A stretch of 64,000 nucleotides of DNA, from contig JBOHUG010000039.1 of the NCBI GenBank assembly GCA_050734135.1, positions 16,839 to 80,838 of the forward strand. Reading direction: 5' to 3'. Positions 59,367 to 64,000 of the stretch are shown here, in pieces. Position 1 is the stretch's first letter, and the number at the start of each line of letters is the position of its first letter. The DNA is from Bog-877 sp050734135 (GTDB taxonomy: Bacteria; Chloroflexota; Dormibacteria; Aeolococcales; Bog-877). A program made the position numbers and the translations under genes. Under the pieces are notes generated by a model. It was not told the origin of the DNA. It worked only from the letters and a program-made list of their open reading frames with translations, and searched no databases.

Positions 59367-60628
59367 GCACGGTCGTCTCGGCCGAGCGGCGCCGGGTGGT
59401 GGTTACCGGCATGGGCGCGGTGACCCCGCTAGCAGTGGGCGTGGCTCTCACCTGGGAGGCGCTCCTGGCCGGACGCAACGGCATCGGCAGGATCCAGAGC
59501 TTTGACCCCGAGCCGTACGCCTCCCAGATGGCGGGCGAAGTCCCCGACTTTGACCCGGTTGACTTCATCGATCGCAAGCAGGCGAACCGGACAGCCAGAT
59601 TCACCCAGTTCGCCCTGGCGGCGACGACTGAGGCGATGGCCCAGTCTGGCCTCCCAATTGATGACTCCAATCGCTACCAGGTGGGAGTGATCGTAGGTTC
59701 GGGGATCGGCGGCCTCAAGGTGACCGAGGAAGCTAGCCACACTCTCCGAGATCGGGGTCCTCGCCGGCTCAGCCCGTTCACGGTGCCAATGATTCTGGCC
59801 GACATCGCAGCTGGTGAGATCGCCATGAAGCTGCAGGCGTGCGGGCCCAACTTCGCCCTCCTCTCGGCCTGCGCCACCGGAGCCCACGCCATCGGCGAGG
59901 CGGCCGAGATCATCCGCCGCGGCGACGCGGTGGCCTGTGTGGCCGGAGCCAGCGAGGCCTCGGTCACACCCCTCGCGGTGGGCGCCTTCGCCGCCATGCG
60001 GGCCCTCTCTCAGCGCAATGACGATCCCGAACATGCCAGTCGGCCCTTCGACAAAGGTCGCGATGGGTTCGTGGTGGCGGAGTCCTGCGGGATCGTCATC
60101 CTGGAGGATCTGGATCACGCCCGCCGGCGGGGAGCCGCGATTCTGGCCGAGGTGGTTGGGTACGGGGCGACCGCCGACGCCTACCACCTGACGGCTCCTG
60201 ACCCCAGCGGCCGGGGCGCCCGGTACGCGATTACGCGGGCCCTGGAGAAGGCCGGGGCTACTCCCGAGGACGTCGACTACATCAACGCCCACGGCACCTC
60301 GACCGAGCTCAATGACGCGGCCGAGACCTCAGCCATAAAACAGGCCCTCGGGGAGGAGCGCGCCAAGCAGATTCCGATCTCGTCTACCAAGTCGATGACG
60401 GGCCACAGCTTGGGGGGTGCCGGCGCTATCGAGTCGATCTTCTCGGTGATGGCCATCACCGATGGCCGGGTGCCCCCGACCATCAACTACCAGGACCCGG
60501 ATCCGGCGTGCGACCTCGATTATGTGACCGAGGGAGCTCGCCGAGTGGACCCAAAATTGGTCCTGAACAACTCCTTCGGCTTCGGCGGCCACAACGCCTG
60601 CCTGGCGTTCCGACGCTTCTCCGGCTAA
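59363..60628 (+). CDS. fabF: 3-oxoacyl-ACP synthase II (KAS II)
   Basis: The start ATG 59363 has CAGGAGG upstream. The 421-aa elongating synthase has Cys170 (SACATGAHA), His310 (NAHGTSTELND), Lys343 and His348 (STKSMTGHSLGGAGAIE), and ends NNSFGFGGHNACLAF. It extends acyl-ACP chains with malonyl-ACP. It forms an operon with fabH; the next gene's only usual start codon lies inside it. Confidence 0.96.
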   Translation: MSTVVSAERRRVVVTGMGAVTPLAVGVALTWEALLAGRNGIGRIQSFDPEPYASQMAGEVPDFDPVDFIDRKQANRTARFTQFALAATTEAMAQSGLPIDDSNRYQVGVIVGSGIGGLKVTEEASHTLRDRGPRRLSPFTVPMILADIAAGEIAMKLQACGPNFALLSACATGAHAIGEAAEIIRRGDAVACVAGASEASVTPLAVGAFAAMRALSQRNDDPEHASRPFDKGRDGFVVAESCGIVILEDLDHARRRGAAILAEVVGYGATADAYHLTAPDPSGRGARYAITRALEKAGATPEDVDYINAHGTSTELNDAAETSAIKQALGEERAKQIPISSTKSMTGHSLGGAGAIESIFSVMAITDGRVPPTINYQDPDPACDLDYVTEGARRVDPKLVLNNSFGFGGHNACLAFRRFSG

Positions 60629-61791
60629 GCTGGCGGCGGGCCAGGCAGGGCGCCATTCTCGCGCTGGCCGCCGTAGCGCTGGTCGGCTGCGGCGGGGCCG
60701 GTCCTCCCCCTCGCCCCCCAGTCGGCCCCCATGCTTCGCCGTCCCCGACCGAGGCTGCCTGCTCCAACCAGACGATGTTGGCCAAATGGACGATTGCGCG
60801 GCTCTCGGAGCAGGTGGTGGCGGTGCCCGCACAGGAGAGCGACGTCGGTGCCGTGCAGGCAGAGGTGGCCCAGGGGGTGGGTGGCATCCTGCTGTTGGGG
60901 AGCGCCGCCCCGTCCGATCTGGGCACGCAGTTGAGCAACCTAGAGGCCAGTTCAACCGACGGAATCGCCCCTTTGGTGATGACTGACGAGGAGGGTGGGG
61001 GCGTCCAGCGGATGGCGAATCTGGTGGGATCGCTGCCCTGGGCCCGGGAGATGGGCAGCACCATGAGCCCCGCCCAGATCGAGAGCCTGGCCGAGTCCAT
61101 CGGACGGGCAATGCTGCAACAGGGCGTGACCATGGACCTGGCGCCGGTCCTCGACGTCGACAGCGGGGTCGGACCCAGCCCAGTCGACCCGGACGGTTCG
61201 CGCTCGTTCAGTCTCAACCCGACTATCGCCAGCAATGACGGACTGGCGTTCGCCGAGGGGTTGATCGCGGCCGGCGTGATCCCGGTGGTGAAACACTTCC
61301 CCGGACTGGGGGGAGCCAGCGCCAACACCGACGACGCCCCGGCCACCACCCTGCCCTATACCACCCTCAAAGGCGCTGGGTTGCTGCCATTCGAAGCGGC
61401 GATCAATGCGGGGCTGCCAGCGGTCATGCTCTCGAACGCATCGATCCCGGGGCTTACCAACCTTCCGGCCAGCCTCTCCTCGGTGGCGATCCAAGGCTTG
61501 CTCGAGGGACAACTCCACTTCCGCGGTCTGATCGTCACCGACTCCTTGAGCGCGGGGGCGATCACGGCCCTCGGTCTCAGCGTCGCCCAGGCGACCGTCG
61601 AGTCGATCGCCGCAGGTTCGGACATGGTGATGTTCTCCTCGGGCGCTCCAGCACCGGTAACCGAGGAGATCGACTCGACGATGGCGGCGGCTGTGGCCGA
61701 TGGACAAGTGTCGAAGTCCCGCTTGGTCAACGCGGTCAATCAGGTCCTGGTCGCCAAAGGAGTCAGCCTTTGCGCATCACCAACGCCCTAA
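60508..61791 (+). CDS. nagZ: Beta-N-acetylhexosaminidase-like GH3 lipoprotein
   Basis: The GH3 domain is clear: VMTDEEGGGVQRM, MDLAPVLDVDS, VVKHFPGLGGASANTDDAPATT, VMLSNASIPGL, and FRGLIVTDSLSAGAI. NagZ releases GlcNAc from peptidoglycan fragments; outside Gram-negatives it can be exported. The hydrophobic ILALAAVALVGC supplies a lipobox, so it is probably a surface lipoprotein. The only ATG, GTG or TTG upstream in frame is GTG 60508, 121 nt inside fabF, so the true start is uncertain and the first 35-40 residues may not be translated. Confidence 0.85.
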   Translation: MRPRLCDRGSSPSGPKIGPEQLLRLRRPQRLPGVPTLLRLSWRRARQGAILALAAVALVGCGGAGPPPRPPVGPHASPSPTEAACSNQTMLAKWTIARLSEQVVAVPAQESDVGAVQAEVAQGVGGILLLGSAAPSDLGTQLSNLEASSTDGIAPLVMTDEEGGGVQRMANLVGSLPWAREMGSTMSPAQIESLAESIGRAMLQQGVTMDLAPVLDVDSGVGPSPVDPDGSRSFSLNPTIASNDGLAFAEGLIAAGVIPVVKHFPGLGGASANTDDAPATTLPYTTLKGAGLLPFEAAINAGLPAVMLSNASIPGLTNLPASLSSVAIQGLLEGQLHFRGLIVTDSLSAGAITALGLSVAQATVESIAAGSDMVMFSSGAPAPVTEEIDSTMAAAVADGQVSKSRLVNAVNQVLVAKGVSLCASPTP

Positions 61792-62045
61792 AAACCGCAG
61801 CTCCCCGAGATGAATTGTCGGTGCGCGGTGGAGCTGGGTTCGAAAAATTGCCAGCGGCCAGAGCCCGGACGACAAGTTCCCCGTCCGGGGCTGTTACTTC
61901 GGCGACCGCGGCTACCCGGGCAGTCGCCATCTGGCGGGTGGAGCCTCAGGTCTCCACGGCGGATACTCGCGACTCTCCCGTAATGCGCAGGGCTGGGACG
62001 GGGTGCGAGGAGTTCATGAAATGGGGCACTGATTTGTCGCTGTCA

Positions 62046-62075
62046 GACGCGGCCCGCAAGCATCCGGGCCGCGTC
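62046..62075 (+). terminator. Perfect 11-bp stem-loop upstream of the methyltransferase gene
   Basis: GACGCGGCCCG (62046-62056) and CGGGCCGCGTC (62065-62075) pair without mismatch around an 8-nt loop. No T-run follows. It may be a terminator of upstream transcription or a protein-binding site; it ends 13 nt before a -10 box. Confidence 0.45.
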
Positions 62076-62088
62076 AACCGCAGTGCGA

Positions 62089-62094
62089 TAATCT
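62089..62094 (+). promoter_or_regulatory. Putative -10 box (TAATCT), leaderless promoter
   Basis: TAATCT lies exactly 6 nt before GTG 62101. Confidence 0.55.
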
Positions 62095-62100
62095 CGACCT

Positions 62101-62925
62101 GTGGATGAGTTTCGAACTGCGAATCTTGCCAATTGGGATGAGCGCGCCCCGGCCCACGCTAAGTCACCCGGCTACGGGGTGGATCACTTTCTCAGTGACC
62201 CGGGGTACCTGAGCGAAGTGGTGCGCTTCGACCGGCCCCTCTTGGGTGACATAATGGGCCAGAAGGGAGCTCACCTGCAGTGCCACATCGGAACTGACAC
62301 AATCTCCTTGGCGCGGCTGGGGGCCCGGATGTCGGGGCTGGACTTCTCCCCAGCGGCACTCCAGGAAGCCCGGAAACTGGCGGCGCGAACCGGGTTGGAG
62401 GTGGAGTTCGTCGAGGCCGAACTCTACGAAGCCGTGTCTGCCCTCGGATCCGGCCGCTTCGATCTCGTATACACAGGAGTCGGCGCGCTCTGTTGGCTGC
62501 CGGACATCGAGCAGTGGGCTGGTGTGGTATCCGACTTGCTGGTTTCCGGCGGACGGCTCTTCCTCAGGGAAGGTCATCCGATGCTGTGGGCGATCGGCGA
62601 ACCGCGCGCGGACGGGCTACTTGTCGTGGAGAATGCGTACTTCTCAAGACCGGAGCCCATTCACGACACGGTTGGTGGGACCTACGTCACAACGGATGCC
62701 GTGTTCGAACACAACACCTGCTATGAGTGGAGCCACGGACTCGGGGAGATTGTGACTGCCTTAGTGCGTCACGACCTGCGGATCAGCGGGCTTACAGAAC
62801 ACGACAGTATTCCTTGGGATGCGCTGCCGGGGCAGATGGAGCGCTTGTTAGGGGGAGAGTATCGGCTGACCGACCGCCCCTGGCGCCTCGCCCACAGCTT
62901 TACCCTGCAGGCGGTAAAAGAGTAG
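62101..62925 (+). CDS. Class I SAM-dependent methyltransferase
   Basis: This 274-aa protein starts at GTG 62101. It begins ANLANWDERAPAHAKSPGYGVDHF, then has the SAM motifs LQCHIGTDTISLARLGARMSGLDFSPAAL, a FDLVYTGVGALCWLPDI segment, and LVSGGRLFLREGHPM. These fit a common actinobacterial methyltransferase group whose motif I reads QCHIGTDT. Its substrate is unknown. A 9-bp hairpin follows its stop. Confidence 0.87.
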   Translation: MDEFRTANLANWDERAPAHAKSPGYGVDHFLSDPGYLSEVVRFDRPLLGDIMGQKGAHLQCHIGTDTISLARLGARMSGLDFSPAALQEARKLAARTGLEVEFVEAELYEAVSALGSGRFDLVYTGVGALCWLPDIEQWAGVVSDLLVSGGRLFLREGHPMLWAIGEPRADGLLVVENAYFSRPEPIHDTVGGTYVTTDAVFEHNTCYEWSHGLGEIVTALVRHDLRISGLTEHDSIPWDALPGQMERLLGGEYRLTDRPWRLAHSFTLQAVKE

Positions 62926-62940
62926 TCTGCGATCTTCTCA

Positions 62941-62967
62941 CGGCCGGCCAACACTGTCGGCCGGCCG
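62941..62967 (+). terminator. Perfect 9-bp GC hairpin after the methyltransferase gene
   Basis: CGGCCGGCC (62941-62949) pairs with GGCCGGCCG (62959-62967) around a 9-nt loop, 15 nt after the stop codon. A second short palindrome CCGCAA-C-TTGCGG follows at 62968-62980. Position suggests a terminator although the T-run is absent. Confidence 0.55.
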
Positions 62968-63068
62968 CCGCAACTTGCGGTTGCAGAGCCTGACTTTCGG
63001 CTTGGCGGGAAGCCCCTGCCGGCGGCATTACAAGCACACGCTGCGTCAAAGGAGCAAGAATTTATCTG

Positions 63069-63779
63069 ATGTCCCCTACGCCGCTGGTGTTCTCGTGGAG
63101 TGCCGGAAAGGATTCGGCATTTGGGCTGTGGACTGTTCTTCGGGACCCGGCGTTCGAGGTGCGTGCACTACTGACCACACTCACCGAGGATTATCGGCGG
63201 GTGAGCATGTCGGGAGTACGGGAGGAACTCCTCGAGAGCCAGGCACAGGCGCTGGGATTGCCGCTAGTCAAGGTGTGGATCCCCCCCGAGTGCCCGAACT
63301 CGTTATACGAGGAAAGAATGGCCGAAGCTCTCGCCTCCGAACAGCTCAGGAACGTTCGGCACATTGCCTTCGCCGACCTGTACCTGCAAGACGTCCGGAC
63401 TTACCGGGAGGCCTGGTTGGCGACCGTTGGAAAACGGGGGGTATTTCCGCTCTGGGCTCGAGACACGACAACACTTGCCAAGGAGATGATCGCCTCCGGG
63501 ATTCGGGCCACGGTGATCTGTGTCAATGCTGCGGTCCTGCCCGCCTCGTTCGCGGGCCAGACTTACGATGAGAACTTCTTGGAACAACTTCCGACAGGTG
63601 TTGATCCTTGCGGGGAGAAGGGAGAATTCCACACCTACGTGTGGGGCGCACCGATCTACCAGGCGGCGATCCCCTGTCGGAAAGGAGAGGTGGTCTCCCG
63701 GGACGGTTTCATTTACTGCGACGTTATCCCCGTGACTGACGGACGGCCCGGATTCATAGGCGGATTCGCTCACGTCTAA
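63069..63779 (+). CDS. Dph6-related ATP pyrophosphatase
   Basis: This 236-aa protein starts at ATG 63069. An N-terminal PP-loop reads FSWSAGKDSAFGLW (usual SGGKDS, here SAGKDS). Downstream are HIAFADLYLQDVRTYRE and the family's GEKGEFHTYVWGAPIY segment. Dph6 makes diphthamide in eukaryotes and archaea; bacterial relatives must have another adenylating/amidating role because bacteria lack diphthamide. Substrate unknown. Confidence 0.85.
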   Translation: MSPTPLVFSWSAGKDSAFGLWTVLRDPAFEVRALLTTLTEDYRRVSMSGVREELLESQAQALGLPLVKVWIPPECPNSLYEERMAEALASEQLRNVRHIAFADLYLQDVRTYREAWLATVGKRGVFPLWARDTTTLAKEMIASGIRATVICVNAAVLPASFAGQTYDENFLEQLPTGVDPCGEKGEFHTYVWGAPIYQAAIPCRKGEVVSRDGFIYCDVIPVTDGRPGFIGGFAHV

Positions 63780-64000
63780 TTCTTCCTGGCGATCCGGATG
63801 AGATTCGCTCAGGAGTCGTCGAACCCCGCGGTTGCAGTTGGAACGAGTTCGATCAGCACTTGTACAGATCGCACGCTCACATCTCCTAAGCCTGGAAGCA
63901 CCGACCAGGTAGGTGCTGGATAGAGGGTTAGAGACAAAGAAAAGGCACTCAGTGCTGGGATAATTGGTGGTGTAACAACGCCAACTGGCCCCAGCAGAGG
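63780..64000. other. Right-edge region, nothing identified
   Basis: The last 221 nt are relatively AT-richer and contain no convincing start or protein-like frame. A gene beginning beyond the window cannot be excluded. Confidence 0.3.

Larger units (their letters stand above)
61792..62100. other. Intergenic region with two strong hairpins and a -10 box
   Basis: This region is 309 nt long. The frame 61770-62108 has no protein character and is rejected. An 8-bp stem lies at 61865-61890 (CCCGGACG/CGTCCGGG) and an 11-bp perfect stem at 62046-62075. A TTCGA-containing stretch near 61847 does not fold as tRNA. The region likely holds the end of nagZ transcription and the promoter of the next gene. 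Confidence 0.55.

Noticed and set aside
61840..61870. GGTTCGAA string resembling a tRNA T loop
   Set aside because: No cloverleaf can be drawn around it.
61770..62108. 112-codon plus-strand frame after nagZ
   Set aside because: No protein character, overlaps hairpins and the start of the methyltransferase gene.

Overview
The window is about 64 kb of densely packed, high-GC chromosomal DNA. GTG and TTG starts are frequent, many neighbouring genes overlap by 4 nt (ATGA/GTGA/TTGA), and several gene families are typical of Actinomycetota and other high-GC Terrabacteria (polyphosphate-glucokinase-like ROK kinase, F420-associated DUF2342 zincin, DUF1469 holin-like protein, rpsF-ssb-rpsR, serA-DUF1015). 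At least ten genes have a TANNNT hexamer exactly 6 nt upstream of the start codon and no Shine-Dalgarno, which points to widespread leaderless transcription as in Actinobacteria and Deinococcus. I infer an actinobacterial or related phylum (Dormibacterota/Chloroflexota-like is possible). The sequence alone does not fix the taxon. No phage, IS element, CRISPR array or plasmid module was seen.

Layout. 1-9.6 kb: partial, catalytically odd FolD-like gene (minus), MBL/rhodanese protein, HIT protein, rhodanese-ThiF protein, an HExxH protein with a small partner, a lipoprotein/secreted-protein pair of different base composition, tRNA-Val(CAC), a membrane protein and rpsF-ssb-rpsR. 9.7-16.8 kb: ROK kinase, serA, DUF1015, FmdB zinc ribbon, thioredoxin (WCNPC), argS and a LON-domain protein. 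16.9-22.8 kb, mostly minus: two ECF-sigma/membrane-regulator cassettes, SAM hydroxide adenosyltransferase with NnrE, and a TetR regulator. 22.9-37 kb: methyltransferases, DinB-like protein, PiT phosphate transporter, groEL with a CIRCE operator and terminator, GNAT, DUF2342 zincin, DUF4388-like protein, CitE-like lyase, cystathionine enzyme, MMPL transporter and small proteins. 37-48.8 kb: KDPG aldolase coupled to a sarcosine-oxidase-like flavoenzyme, folC, lipoprotein, pntAA-pntAB-pntB, otsA and otsB, and holin-like proteins. 48.8-50.1 kb: a decay island with two clear pseudogenes. 50.4-64 kb: MacB-type ABC exporter, MTHFR-like protein, a PLP decarboxylase gene broken by one in-frame UAG, accD-accA divergent from fabH-fabF with a long hairpin between them, a GH3 lipoprotein, a methyltransferase and a Dph6-like ATP pyrophosphatase.

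How the genes fit together. AccDA with FabH/FabF starts and elongates fatty acids, and the proton-translocating transhydrogenase could supply NADPH. OtsA/OtsB make trehalose. FolC, the FolD-like and the MTHFR-like proteins belong to one-carbon metabolism. Two sigma cassettes, TetR and the HrcA operator are the visible regulation. No single obviously new multi-gene system stands out. The strongest leads are the leaderless-promoter signature, the accD/fabH hairpin, the UAG-interrupted decarboxylase, the degenerate FolD and the pseudogene island.
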